DNA of 46,563 nt. It comes from Actinospica acidithermotolerans. GTDB lineage: Bacteria; Actinomycetota; Actinomycetes; Streptomycetales; Catenulisporaceae. A program made the position numbers and the translations under genes. This document shows, one piece after another, positions 7,895 through 15,883 of this stretch. The stretch lies in NCBI RefSeq assembly GCF_018139625.1, contig NZ_JAGSOH010000054.1:1-46563 (forward strand). Direction: 5' to 3'. Below the pieces are notes generated by a model. That model was given only the letters and a program-made list of their open reading frames with translations, was not told the origin of the DNA and ran no database searches. Numbering within the stretch: position 1 is the stretch's first letter; each line of letters begins with the position of its first letter.

Positions 7895-8641
7895 TCAGGC
7901 CGCCGCGACGGCGGCGGAGCGCGGATCGGCGACCCAGGCGTGGATCGCGGGCAGCAACCGCTCGACGACGGGGGCTTGCGCCGTCGCCGGGCCGTCGGCT
8001 CGACCGAACCGATCAATGTACCCCGCGGCCGCGCCGATCTCAACCGCCGGGGCGAGGTCGTTGAAGTAGTGGTCGCCGAGCGAGAACAGCCGCCAGGGCC
8101 GGTCGCGCAGGCCGTCGCCGAGCTCGCGCCGCAGCAGCCGGCGCAGTCCGTCCGGCTTCCCCGCGCCGGGCACGAAGTCGTCGAAGGCCCCGGCGACGCC
8201 CATCCGCTCCAGCAGCTCCTCCAGGCCGGGCCGCGGGCTGTTGGTGGCGAGCACGACGCGCACGGTGCCGCGCAGCGCGGTGAGCGCGGCGACGAGCGGG
8301 GCGACGACCTCGAGCTCGCAGCCGGGGTCGAGCATGTCCTGCCGGGAGTGGCGGAACGCCTCCTCGGTGACGTCGAGGCTCACGCCGTGGCAGCGCTGGG
8401 CCAGGCCGTACGCGGCGCCCCAGGCGTCCACGGCCTCGCGCAGCGCGGCGGCCTCGACGGTGTCCGTGCTCTGTCTCGCGGCCGCGACGCCCTCGGCGAG
8501 GTAGCGCTCGAAGACGCGCAGGTAGTGCTCCGCCCGCGGGGCGGGCAGCGCCGCGGCGATCCGCCGGGCGTAGCGGCGGACGGGTTCGTCGCCGCGGTAG
8601 ACGGTGCCGTCGAAGTCGACGACGAGGAGCAGGTCGCTCAT
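7895..8641 (-). CDS. HAD-superfamily hydrolase
   Basis: A 248-residue haloacid dehalogenase-type phosphatase. Motif I is VVDFDGT (nucleophile Asp9, acid Asp11), motif II VLATNSPR, motif III the Lys of GAGKPDG, and motif IV SLGDHYFNDL. The helical cap lies between motifs I and II, a subclass I layout. The substrate is unknown. The gene begins 26 nt after the stop of a sugar-permease gene and runs in the same direction, so dephosphorylation of a sugar-phosphate derived from the imported sugar is a reasonable guess, not a demonstration. The C-terminus is Ala-rich. No strong ribosome site precedes the ATG at 8641. Confidence 0.82.
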   Translation of the reverse strand: MSDLLLVVDFDGTVYRGDEPVRRYARRIAAALPAPRAEHYLRVFERYLAEGVAAARQSTDTVEAAALREAVDAWGAAYGLAQRCHGVSLDVTEEAFRHSRQDMLDPGCELEVVAPLVAALTALRGTVRVVLATNSPRPGLEELLERMGVAGAFDDFVPGAGKPDGLRRLLRRELGDGLRDRPWRLFSLGDHYFNDLAPAVEIGAAAGYIDRFGRADGPATAQAPVVERLLPAIHAWVADPRSAAVAAA

Positions 8642-8667
8642 GGGTGCTTTCTAGGCGGTGCCTGGCG

Positions 8668-9576
8668 TTACTTCACGGACCCCGCGGCGGAGAGCGCGCC
8701 ACGGATGAAGTGGCGCTGCAGCAGCAGGAAGAAGACGATCAGCGGCAGCGTGGTGAAGGTCGCGGCGGCGGCCAGGCCCGGGATGTCCGTGCCCACGTCG
8801 CTGCTGAAGGCGGACAGGCCCACCTCGACCGGCTGCACGTCGGTCGTGTTGGTCATGATCTCCGGCCACAGGAAGGAGTTCCACGAGGCCATGAAGACGT
8901 TGATGGCGATCAGCGCCAGCGCCGGGCGCACCGCGGGCACGCCGATGTGCCAGAGCACGCGCAGCCGCCCGGCCCCGTCGACCGACGCGGCGTCCAGGAT
9001 CTCCTGCGGCATCGTGACGAAGAACTGGCGCACCAGGAAGACGCCGAACACGCTCGCGCCCCACGGCACGATCTGGATCCAGTACGTGTCGACCCAGTGG
9101 ATGTCCGTGGCCAGCACGTAGTCCGGGATGATCAGCACCGTGCCGGGCATCATCAGCACCGAGAGCACCAGCAGCATCAGGAAGTTCCTGCCGCGGAAGC
9201 GCAGCACGCCGAAGGCGAACCCGGCCAGCACCGAGGTGACCAGGCAGAGCAGCACGGTGGCCGAGGCGATGAACAGGGTGTTGAGGAAGAACCGGACCCA
9301 CGGCGCCTCGTCCCAGGCGCGGGCCCAGTTGGACCAGTTCCAGGACGGGATCAGCTGCGGGGGGAAGCGGTAGAAGCCGCCGGGCCGCGCGGTGGAGATG
9401 ACGAAGGTCCAGTAGAACGGGAAGACGAACGCCAGCCCGAGCAGCACCGCGACGGTCTTGCGCACGAGCGTCCAACCGCTCCAGGCGCCGGCGGTCCGGC
9501 CGCCGCGGCGGGACGGAGCCCCGTCCCCGGGCTTGTGGCCCGGGGACGGAGCGTCCTGCAGGGTACTGCTACTCAC
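8668..9576 (-). CDS. Carbohydrate ABC transporter permease (MalG-like)
   Basis: A 302-residue inner-membrane permease of the MalG class. It has a poorly conserved Gly/Pro-rich N-terminus, six predicted membrane segments, and the EAA loop (EILDAASVDGAG ... GVPAVRPAL) that docks the ATPase. The GTG start at 9576 overlaps the stop of the binding-protein gene by 4 nt (GTGA), indicating translational coupling. It works with the MalF-like permease and lipoprotein encoded just upstream. No ATPase gene is in the block, so a shared MsiK-type ATPase encoded elsewhere would be required, as in Streptomyces sugar importers. The imported sugar cannot be told from sequence. Confidence 0.92.
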   Translation of the reverse strand: MSSSTLQDAPSPGHKPGDGAPSRRGGRTAGAWSGWTLVRKTVAVLLGLAFVFPFYWTFVISTARPGGFYRFPPQLIPSWNWSNWARAWDEAPWVRFFLNTLFIASATVLLCLVTSVLAGFAFGVLRFRGRNFLMLLVLSVLMMPGTVLIIPDYVLATDIHWVDTYWIQIVPWGASVFGVFLVRQFFVTMPQEILDAASVDGAGRLRVLWHIGVPAVRPALALIAINVFMASWNSFLWPEIMTNTTDVQPVEVGLSAFSSDVGTDIPGLAAAATFTTLPLIVFFLLLQRHFIRGALSAAGSVK

Positions 9577-10901
9577 GAATCGGCCTGCTTCTTCTGGAGG
9601 CAGGCCGTCTGAGCGATGTTGAGGGCGCTGGTGGCGTCGGTCCCGGAGAGCCCCGCCTGCAGTGCGGTGGCGAGCAGGGTGCCGCAGTCGTCGACCCACT
9701 CCTGCGGCGGGTCGGTGATCGCGGTGTCCAGACCGGCGGCGATCTGCGACACCCAGGGGTTCTTGGCCAGGTACGAGCTCATCGCCGGCTGGGTCAGCGC
9801 CTGCGCGGTCACCGGCAGGTAGCCCGTGCCGGAGGACCACGCCGCCTGCTCGGCCGGGGTGGTGACGAACTGCAGGAAGTCCCAGGCCGCGGCCTGCTGC
9901 TGCGAGGTCGCCGAACTGAAGACGAAGAAGTTGCCGCCGGCCATCATGTCGGTCTGCGGGACGGCCGTGGTCGTCAGCTTGAACTTGCCGCCGACGGCCT
10001 CGTTCTCGTAGTAGTAGCCGGCCGAGGAGGAGATGTCGGCCAGGCCCTTCTGCCCGCCGAGCGCGGTCTCGCCCGGGTAGTTGGTGCCCGTGGCCAGCGC
10101 GCCCTTGGACTTCAGGTTCTGCAGGTACTCCAGCGCCTTGACCATGGCGGACGAGGTGAACTGCGGCGTGCCGTCGGCGGCGTAGGCCGGGGTGCCGTAG
10201 GAGGCGGCGAGCTCCTCGAGCCACTCCTCACCCGAGGTCTGCGCGCTCGGGTCGATGGTGATGCCGGTGACCCCGCCCTTGGAGGCGGCCTCGAGGTCGG
10301 TGGCGAAGGTGTTCCAGTCGGTGGCGGCGCTCAGGCCGTCCGAGGAGAGCATGCTCGAGTTGTAGAAGACCACCTGCAGGCTCTTGCCGATCGGCCACAT
10401 CGCGAGGGTGCCGTCCGGCAGATAGAGGTCCTTCTGCACGCCCGCGTAGAAGCCGGACAGCTCGGCCGGGGTCTTGGTGCCGGCCAGGGTGCTGATCGGC
10501 ACGAGCTTGCCGCTCTGCTCCAGCTGGTCGGCGAAGCTCTCGTAGCCCTGGCCGATGGTCGGCGCCTGGCCGGCCGCGACCTCGGCCTTCAGCTTGGTCT
10601 CCAGGGTGCCGTAGTTGGCCTCGGGCACCGACTTCACGGTGATGTTCGGGTACTTCGCCTCGAACGCCGAGATGACCTTGGCGAAGGTCTTGCCCAGCGA
10701 ACTCGTCGAGGTGTACGCGTCGGCGATCGTGATGGTGACCGGCCCGGTGACGCTCGGCGCCGGCGAACCGCTCGCGCTGCTCGCGGCGGCGGTGGTCCCG
10801 CCGCCGGCGCACGCGGACGCGGCCAGTCCGAGCGCGGCCATCAGGGCAGCCCCGGCGGCCCGGCGCGGCCGGGTCGCGGAGAGGGTGGCACGGATTCGCA
10901 T
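9573..10901 (-). CDS. Sugar-binding lipoprotein of an ABC importer
   Basis: A 442-residue extracellular solute-binding protein (family 1 type). An Arg-rich signal peptide precedes the lipobox ASAC, so the mature protein is lipid-anchored. The body has family marks such as FAKVISAFEAKYPNITVK near the N-terminus, GQAPTIGQGYE, and a late segment AAAWDFLQFVTTPAEQAAW followed by SGTGYLPVT. It captures a carbohydrate for the two permeases. The ATG at 10901 is preceded by AAGGAG at a rather long 12 nt. The gene sits between the two permease genes, the order being MalF-like, binding protein, MalG-like; the more usual order has the binding protein first. Confidence 0.92.
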   Translation of the reverse strand: MRIRATLSATRPRRAAGAALMAALGLAASACAGGGTTAAASSASGSPAPSVTGPVTITIADAYTSTSSLGKTFAKVISAFEAKYPNITVKSVPEANYGTLETKLKAEVAAGQAPTIGQGYESFADQLEQSGKLVPISTLAGTKTPAELSGFYAGVQKDLYLPDGTLAMWPIGKSLQVVFYNSSMLSSDGLSAATDWNTFATDLEAASKGGVTGITIDPSAQTSGEEWLEELAASYGTPAYAADGTPQFTSSAMVKALEYLQNLKSKGALATGTNYPGETALGGQKGLADISSSAGYYYENEAVGGKFKLTTTAVPQTDMMAGGNFFVFSSATSQQQAAAWDFLQFVTTPAEQAAWSSGTGYLPVTAQALTQPAMSSYLAKNPWVSQIAAGLDTAITDPPQEWVDDCGTLLATALQAGLSGTDATSALNIAQTACLQKKQADS

Positions 10902-10972
10902 GATGTGCGAATTCTCCTTCTGCATGGGTGAGGGTATCGGCATGCTGCGTGCGGTTCGGGACAGGCGGCGGG

Positions 10973-11944
10973 TCACGCGGTGAGCCCGCCGCCGCCGACG
11001 GCGGTCCGCCGCCGGACGAGCGTGAACAGGACGGTGATCAGGAACAGCACGACGGCGAGGGCGGCGCCGTAGCCGGTGTCCCCGAGCACGATCCCCTCCT
11101 TGTAGACCAGGTAGCTCAGCGTCGTGGTGGCGTTGTTCGGGCCGCCGCCGCTGGTCAGCTGGTAGAACTGGGTGAAGGCCTGGAGCGAGGTGATCGACGT
11201 GATCACCACGATGAACGTGGTCACCGGGCGCAGCTGCGGCCAGGTGACGTACCAGAACTCGCGCCACGGCCCGCAGCCGTCGACCCGGGCCGCCTCGCCG
11301 GTCTCCTCCGAGATCACCGCCAGGCCGCCGAGGAAGACCAGCGTGGTGAAGCCGACCTCGTGCCAGACGCTGAACAGGATCACCGAGGGCATCGCCGTGC
11401 TCTGCGACTGCGTCCACTGCAGGGCGGGCAGGTGGAGCAGGTGCAGCAGGTAGTTCGCGAAGCCGAACTGCGGATTGAAGATCCAGACCCAGATGATGGA
11501 CGTGGCGATCAGCGGCGTGGCGTGCGGGAGGTAGATCATCACCCGGGCCGCGCCCATCGCCTTGCCGCCGCGCATCAGCAGCAGCGCCAGGCCGAGCGAG
11601 GCCCCCGTGCCGAAGACGATCATGCCGACGGTGAAGTAGAGCGAGTTCGCCAGCGTCTGGGCGAAGGTCGGATCCACGTCGGTGAGCAGGTCCCGGTAGT
11701 TGCCCAGGCCCTTGTACGTGGACATCGCGGGGTTGAGCACGTTCCAGTGCCAGAGCGAGACGTAGAAGGTGTAAAACGTCGGGACGATCACGAACCCCGC
11801 GAAGACGAGCACCGCGGGAGCGGAGTACAGCCAGCCCAGCGGGGTGCTGCGGAAGTCGCGCGTGCTGCGCGGCCGCCGGCCCCGGCGCACCGCGCTCCCC
11901 GTGTCCTGCGATACCCCGGCGGCCGGGGCGACTGTCTCTGCCAC
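10973..11944 (-). CDS. Carbohydrate ABC transporter permease (MalF-like)
   Basis: A 323-residue MalF/UgpA-class permease. After a charged N-terminus come six membrane segments, with YNPQFGF-like WIFNPQFGFANYLL in the periplasmic part and the EAA loop EETGEAARVDGCGPWREF ... TWPQLRP. It is the first gene of the sugar-importer operon, 71 nt ahead of the binding-protein gene. The GTG at 11944 has only a weak upstream AAGG. An earlier GTG at 12052 would add 36 residues with no family similarity across an AT-rich, promoter-like stretch, so it is rejected. The Cys of the EAA loop (DGCGPW) is unusual but outside the conserved Gly. Confidence 0.9.
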   Translation of the reverse strand: MAETVAPAAGVSQDTGSAVRRGRRPRSTRDFRSTPLGWLYSAPAVLVFAGFVIVPTFYTFYVSLWHWNVLNPAMSTYKGLGNYRDLLTDVDPTFAQTLANSLYFTVGMIVFGTGASLGLALLLMRGGKAMGAARVMIYLPHATPLIATSIIWVWIFNPQFGFANYLLHLLHLPALQWTQSQSTAMPSVILFSVWHEVGFTTLVFLGGLAVISEETGEAARVDGCGPWREFWYVTWPQLRPVTTFIVVITSITSLQAFTQFYQLTSGGGPNNATTTLSYLVYKEGIVLGDTGYGAALAVVLFLITVLFTLVRRRTAVGGGGLTA

Positions 11945-12104
11945 GCCTTGAGTGAAGCCGGGCCACGTTACGAGTCGGCTAATAGCTGAAAAACAATCAG
12001 GCAACGGTCTTGAGAAATTCAACGGCCTCTGAAATCCTGAAAGGCTGGCCACTCTCAGGGCATTGTATCGAGGTCAGCGCCTGAGGATCTTGCTCCGCCG
12101 CGGC
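11945..12104 (-). promoter_or_regulatory. AT-richer control region of the sugar-importer operon
   Basis: This 160-nt gap upstream of the first permease gene is visibly richer in A/T than its surroundings. It contains a TACAAT hexamer on the minus strand (12062-12067), a TTGA-N5-TCAA inverted repeat (12010-12022), a CTGA-N7-TCAG inverted repeat (11986-12000) and three copies of CTGAAA. Such short dyads are common binding sites for LacI- or GntR-type sugar regulators, but none matches a consensus I can name. It also must contain the end of any pafC transcript, yet I see no strong terminator. Confidence 0.4.
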
Positions 12105-13070
12105 TCAGCACCCGTATCCGGCCAGCGCCGCGGCGGCCGTGCCCTGGACCGCGGCCGCGAAGCCGGCCGGACCGACCACCTTCACACCCTCGCCCAGCCG
12201 CAGCACCAGGCGGCGGATGCGGTCCTGGTCCGGCGCCCGCAGCGCGACGCGCAGCCCGCCGTTCGGCAGCTCGCGCACCGACTCGCAGGGGTAGTACTCG
12301 GGCACCCAGCGCGCGTTCGGGGCGAGTTCGAGCTCGATCAGCGGATCGTGCGAGTCGACCCGCAGCGCCGTGTCCGCGGGCTCGGGCGCTTTCAGCACGT
12401 GCTCGGGCACGCTCGCGGGTTCGTCGAGCACGTCGATGCGCACGACGCGGTCGAGCCGGAACAGCCGCCGCCCCTGCGAGGAGCGGCACCACGCGTCGAG
12501 GTACGCGCGGCCGGTGAGCATCGAGATCCTCATCGGGTCCACGGTCCGCTCGGTCACCTCGTCGCGCGAGGGCACGTAGTAGCGCAGATGCAGGGCCCGG
12601 CCCTCGGCCTGCGCGCGCGAGACGACCTCGAGCACGACGTCGCGCGCCTCGAAGGCCACCGACAGCCGCTCGGCCGTGCCCGCCGCCGCGACGCCGACCG
12701 CCGACTCCAGCTTGCCGAGCGCCCGCTCCAGCGCGTCCCGGTCGGAGGTGAGCCCCGGCACCTGAGCGAGCCCGCGCAGCGCCACCAGCAGCGCCACGGC
12801 CTCGCGGGTGGAGAGCCGCAGCGGCCGGGTGATCTGCTCGACGACGTTGTCCAGGTGGATCGCGCCGCCCTCGCCGACGTGCGGCTCCATCAGGTCGTCG
12901 GCGAAGCCGCCGGGCGTGCCGCAGAACCACAGCACGTTGAGGTCCTTGGCGATCTGCTTCTGGCTCACCCCGAACTCGTCGGCGACCTGCGCCACCGTCG
13001 CGCCGGGATGGCTGCGCAGGTAGGGGACGAGGTTGAGCAGCCGCTCCACCTGCTCGACCGCCGTGCTCAT
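12105..13070 (-). CDS. pafC: PafC, WYL-domain transcription regulator
   Basis: A 321-residue partner of PafB. A winged helix-turn-helix (residues about 5-60; ATVAQVADEFGVSQKQIAKDL) precedes a WYL domain (HLRYYVPSRDEVTERTVDP ... GRAYLDAWCRSSQGRRLFRLDRV) and a C-terminal extension. In mycobacteria PafBC activates DNA-repair genes after damage; the WYL domain senses a nucleic-acid-type ligand. The ATG at 13070 overlaps the TGA of a 22-codon micro-ORF (ATGA, 13067-13070) and is preceded by GGGAGG at 7-8 nt, so its translation is probably coupled. The 5' end of this gene is tandemly duplicated upstream (see the repeat at 13036-13149). Confidence 0.93.
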   Translation of the reverse strand: MSTAVEQVERLLNLVPYLRSHPGATVAQVADEFGVSQKQIAKDLNVLWFCGTPGGFADDLMEPHVGEGGAIHLDNVVEQITRPLRLSTREAVALLVALRGLAQVPGLTSDRDALERALGKLESAVGVAAAGTAERLSVAFEARDVVLEVVSRAQAEGRALHLRYYVPSRDEVTERTVDPMRISMLTGRAYLDAWCRSSQGRRLFRLDRVVRIDVLDEPASVPEHVLKAPEPADTALRVDSHDPLIELELAPNARWVPEYYPCESVRELPNGGLRVALRAPDQDRIRRLVLRLGEGVKVVGPAGFAAAVQGTAAAALAGYGC

Positions 13071-13149
13071 GACGCCGCCTCCCAGCGCATACCCGGCAGC
13101 CGCTCCGCCTGGCGTGCCTCGACCGCCGTGCTCATGACGCCGCCTCCCA
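13036..13149. repeat. Tandem duplication of the pafB/pafC junction
   Basis: A 32-nt segment is repeated exactly at 13053-13084 and 13118-13149, an offset of 65 nt. Each copy spans GGGAGG, the ATGA stop/start overlap and the first six codons of pafC. Similarity continues past the exact match into 16 nt (GCAGCCGCTCC-CCTG) with one mismatch, after a 6-nt insertion in the upstream copy. The duplication separates pafB from pafC and creates the micro-ORF at 13067-13135. Confidence 0.95.
13067..13135 (-). CDS. Chimeric 22-codon micro-ORF between pafB and pafC
   Basis: The ATG (13135-13133) overlaps the pafB stop as ATGA, and the TGA (13069-13067) overlaps the pafC start as ATGA. The product begins MSTAVE, like PafC, continues QAERL (PafC has QVERL) after a two-residue insertion, and ends RWEAAS, where PafB ends EWEAAS. 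Both its start and the pafC start carry the same GGGAGG ribosome site. It is thus a fusion of the first PafC codons to the last PafB codons, made by tandem duplication. It could pass ribosomes from pafB to pafC. Whether the peptide itself matters is unknown. Confidence 0.6.
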   Translation of the reverse strand: MSTAVEARQAERLPGMRWEAAS

Positions 13150-14172
13150 CTCAGCCCGCAGTTCCGCGAGATCCCCGTCCGCCACCGCGGCGGCCGCCTC
13201 GCCGACGTCGTCCACCTCGGCCATGGCCAGCGAGCGCAGGTTGCGGATCACCGCCTCCCGCAGCTTCGCCGGCTCGACGACGACCGCGTCCGCGCCGAAC
13301 TCCGCAACGTAGCCCTCGAAGCCGTCGCGGTACGCCAGGACGAGCACATCCCAGCCGTCCTCGCCCTCCTCCAGCGCGCTCGCGCTGCGCCGCAGGGGGA
13401 AGCAGGTGCCCTTGCGCACCCGGATCGTCGCCGTGCCGAGGTCGCCCTCCGGCCGCAGCGCGAAGGCCGCGACCCGCGCCCGCACGTCCAGCTGATCGGG
13501 GATCGGGTGCTCCGGCGAGCGGCCGGTCAGCATCACCGGACCGGCGATCCGGTCCAGCCGGAAGATCCGCTCGTCGTCGCGGCCGAGATCGAATCCGGCC
13601 ATGTACCAGCGGCCGCGCCACGAGTCGATGGTCCAGGGCTCGACCTCGCGCGAGCGGACTTCGCCGTCCCCGCGCCGGTAGGAGAAGCGCACCACCTGGC
13701 GCTCGTAGACGGCTTCGAGCAGCGGCTCGAACGCCGGGGCCTCGGCGCGCACCCGCGGCTCGATGCCGACCGGCGAGGCCGGCCCGATCTCCACCCCGGC
13801 CGCCTTGAGCTTGAGCAGCGCGGACGAGGCGGCCTGCGCCATCGTCGCCTGCTGCCAGAAGCGCGCGGCCTGGCCGAGCGCCTGCGCCTCGTCCGAGTCG
13901 AGGCTCAGCTCCGGCAGCGCGTACTCGCCCGGCGCGATCCGGTAGCCCACCTCGTCGTCGAAGTACGCGTCGGCCGAACCCACCTCGAGCGGGATGCCGA
14001 GCTCGCGCAGCTCCTCCTTGTCCCGCTCGAACATCCGCTCGAAGGCCTCGTCCGACGGACAGTTCCGGTACGGCTCGAGCACCCGCCGCAGCCGCTCCTT
14101 GGTCACGAAGGTCCGCGAGGCCAGCAAGCAGATGACGAGGTTGACCAGGCGCTCGGACTTGCTCGCCGCCAT
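13132..14172 (-). CDS. pafB: PafB, WYL-domain transcription regulator
   Basis: A 346-residue winged-helix plus WYL protein that forms the PafBC damage-response activator with PafC. The N-terminal helix-turn-helix is visible (SERLVNLVICLLASRTFVTKE), and the WYL core as RFSYRRGDGEVRSREVEPW ... GRWYMAGFDLGRDDERIFRLDRI. The ATG at 14172 has GGAAGG about 10 nt upstream. The gene is divergent from DUF3866, with a 94-nt shared control region. The stop overlaps the start of the micro-ORF by ATGA. In M. tuberculosis pafA-pafB-pafC are adjacent; here pafA lies about 2.7 kb away beyond DUF3866 and two FKBP genes. Confidence 0.93.
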   Translation of the reverse strand: MAASKSERLVNLVICLLASRTFVTKERLRRVLEPYRNCPSDEAFERMFERDKEELRELGIPLEVGSADAYFDDEVGYRIAPGEYALPELSLDSDEAQALGQAARFWQQATMAQAASSALLKLKAAGVEIGPASPVGIEPRVRAEAPAFEPLLEAVYERQVVRFSYRRGDGEVRSREVEPWTIDSWRGRWYMAGFDLGRDDERIFRLDRIAGPVMLTGRSPEHPIPDQLDVRARVAAFALRPEGDLGTATIRVRKGTCFPLRRSASALEEGEDGWDVLVLAYRDGFEGYVAEFGADAVVVEPAKLREAVIRNLRSLAMAEVDDVGEAAAAVADGDLAELRAEWEAAS

Positions 14173-14253
14173 GTTGCACGCCTTCCCGCCGTGACCCGTA
14201 TCTTGTCCGTCCGACGCTACCTGTTTTCTGCCGGGTTTCGCACGGACTTGCGC

Positions 14254-14259
14254 TACCGT
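14254..14259 (+). promoter_or_regulatory. Candidate -10 box of a leaderless promoter for the DUF3866 gene
   Basis: TACCGT followed by 7 nt (GGGCGGC) and a GTG start. This is the same spacing and nearly the same sequence as at the Nudix gene. No ribosome site is present. Confidence 0.55.
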
Positions 14260-14266
14260 GGGCGGC

Positions 14267-15349
14267 GTGATCGCCTGGCGCGAAGGACGCGTGACCGCAC
14301 TCGGCCGCGCCTGGCCGGGCGCCCGCGAGCTCATCGCCCGCGTAGCGGACGCCGACCTGCGCGTTCTCGCCTATCCGGAACTCGTCGGCGAGCCGCGCGT
14401 GGGCGACCGGATCCTGCTGAACGTCGGCGCCCAGGCCCTGGGGCTCGGCACCGGCGGCTACGCCTTCGCCGTCGCCCTGCCCGACCGGCTCCCGGACGAC
14501 CCCCCGCCGGGTCCCGGCCACATCGTCAAGGCCCGCTACACGCCGCTGCAGACGATCGTCCTCGGCGCCGACGAACAGGACTCGCCGCACCACGGCATCC
14601 TCAAGAACGCCGACTCGCTCGACGGTATGCCCGTCGTCGTCGCGGACCTGCATTCCGCGGTCCCCGCGGTCTGCGCCGCCATCCGGCACGACCGCCCAGG
14701 CACCCGCGTCGCCTACGTGATGACCGACGGCGGCGCCCTCCCGCTCTGGTTCTCCCGCAGCGTAGCCGGCCTGCGCGCCCACGGGTGGCTGTGCGGATCG
14801 GTGACCGTCGGCCAGGCCTTCGGCGGCGACCTCGAGGCCGTCACCCTGCACACGGGCCTGCTCGCCGCGAAGCTCATCCTCGGCGCCGACGTCGCCGTCG
14901 TGACCCAGGGCCCCGGAAACCTGGGCACCGGCACGAAGTGGGGCTTCTCCGGCGTGGCCTGCGGCGAAGCGGTCAACGCGGCCGCGACGCTGGGCGGACG
15001 GCCCGTCGGCGTCCTGCGCGTCTCCGAGGCGGACGCCCGAAACCGTCATCGAGGCCTGAGCCACCACAGCCTCACCGCATACGGCAGGGTCGCCCTCGCG
15101 CCCGCCGAACTCGCCCTCCCGGATGAACCCGGGGCGTTCTGGGACACCGTCCGCGCCCACGCGGAACCGCTGGCCGAGCGCCACCGGCTGCGCACCGTCC
15201 CCGCCGCCGACCTGGACGAAGCCCTCGCCGCCAGCCCCGTGGCCCTGTCCACCATGGGCCGCGGCCTCGGCGAGGACCGCGCCGGCTTCCTCGCCGCCGC
15301 CTGCGCCGGCCGGCTGGCCGTGGCCACGCCTGCCGCGCAAGCCGGATAG
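14267..15349 (+). CDS. DUF3866-family protein
   Basis: A 360-residue protein of the actinobacterial DUF3866 family, function unknown. Recognisable segments are the N-terminal IAWREGRVTALGR, LNVGAQALGLGTGGYAFAV, HHGILKNADSLDG, YVMTDGGALPLWFSR, TVGQAFGGDLEAVTLHTGL and VVTQGPGNLGTGTKWGFSG. The many invariant Gly/His/Asp residues suggest an enzyme. The start is taken as GTG at 14267, since family members begin close to IxWRxGxVT and TACCGT lies 7 nt before it; GTG at 14258 is an alternative. It is divergent from pafB and followed 39 nt later by an FKBP gene, a neighbourhood shared with Streptomyces. Confidence 0.88.
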   Translation: MIAWREGRVTALGRAWPGARELIARVADADLRVLAYPELVGEPRVGDRILLNVGAQALGLGTGGYAFAVALPDRLPDDPPPGPGHIVKARYTPLQTIVLGADEQDSPHHGILKNADSLDGMPVVVADLHSAVPAVCAAIRHDRPGTRVAYVMTDGGALPLWFSRSVAGLRAHGWLCGSVTVGQAFGGDLEAVTLHTGLLAAKLILGADVAVVTQGPGNLGTGTKWGFSGVACGEAVNAAATLGGRPVGVLRVSEADARNRHRGLSHHSLTAYGRVALAPAELALPDEPGAFWDTVRAHAEPLAERHRLRTVPAADLDEALAASPVALSTMGRGLGEDRAGFLAAACAGRLAVATPAAQAG

Positions 15350-15388
15350 GCTGAACCGGTCAACGCATCACGAGAGGATCACGGCAGC

Positions 15389-15769
15389 ATGTCTTTTCAG
15401 CTTGAGAAGCCCGAGGTCGACTTCCCCGAGGGCAACCCCCCGGCGGACCTGGAGATCGTCGACATCTGGGAGGGGCAGGGCGAGGAGGCCAAGGCCGGCC
15501 AGCAGGTCTCGGTGCACTACGTCGGTGTGGCGTTCTCGACCGGCGAGGAGTTCGACGCCTCCTGGAACCGCAACCAGGCCTTCCAGTTCCCGCTCGGCGG
15601 CGGACGGGTCATCAAGGGCTGGGACCTCGGCGTCGCCGGAATGAAGGTCGGCGGCCGTCGCCGCCTGACCATCCCCGCGCACCTCGCCTACGGCAACCAG
15701 AGCCCCACCCCGGCCATCAAGCCGGGCGAGACCCTCATCTTCGTGGTCGACCTGCTCGGGGTCAAGTAG
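15389..15769 (+). CDS. Cytosolic FKBP-type peptidyl-prolyl isomerase
   Basis: A 126-residue single-domain FKBP that catalyses cis-trans isomerisation of Xaa-Pro bonds. The active-site residues are all visible: VHYVG, GEEFDASW, FQFPLGGGRVIKGWD, MKVGGRRRLTIPAHLAYG, and the final strand LIFVVDLLGV. No signal peptide is present, so it acts in the cytoplasm. The ATG at 15389 follows GAGAGGA at a moderate distance. A TAGGCT hexamer near the end of DUF3866 could be its own -10, but co-transcription with DUF3866 is equally likely. A strong hairpin follows the stop. Confidence 0.94.
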   Translation: MSFQLEKPEVDFPEGNPPADLEIVDIWEGQGEEAKAGQQVSVHYVGVAFSTGEEFDASWNRNQAFQFPLGGGRVIKGWDLGVAGMKVGGRRRLTIPAHLAYGNQSPTPAIKPGETLIFVVDLLGVK

Positions 15770-15793
15770 ACCCCGGCGGCGCGAGTCCATGCC

Positions 15794-15827
15794 GCAGGGC
15801 CCCGGCACGCACGTGCCGGGGCCCTGC
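15794..15827. terminator. Bidirectional intrinsic terminator
   Basis: A perfect 14-bp stem (16 bp if closing pairs in the loop are counted) of GCAGGGCCCCGGCA and its complement, with a loop of at most 6 nt, followed by GTTTCGG. It sits between the convergent FKBP (+) and FKBP-lipoprotein (-) genes. There is no real T-tract, as is usual in high-GC actinobacteria. Confidence 0.85.
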
Positions 15828-15883
15828 GTTTCGGCCCGGTCCGGCCGCAGGACAAGCCACTCTCGCCCGGGGCCGCGGCCGGG

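Noticed and set aside
11945-12052. Upstream GTG at 12052 as the start of the MalF-like permease
   Set aside because: The added 36 residues show no family similarity and cross an AT-rich stretch that looks like a control region.
14203-14225. TTGTCCGTC motif upstream of DUF3866 as a PafBC-type damage promoter
   Set aside because: The mycobacterial consensus is TTGTCRGTG-N8-TANNNT. Here the second half (GTC for GTG) and the spacing and last base of the -10 do not fit.
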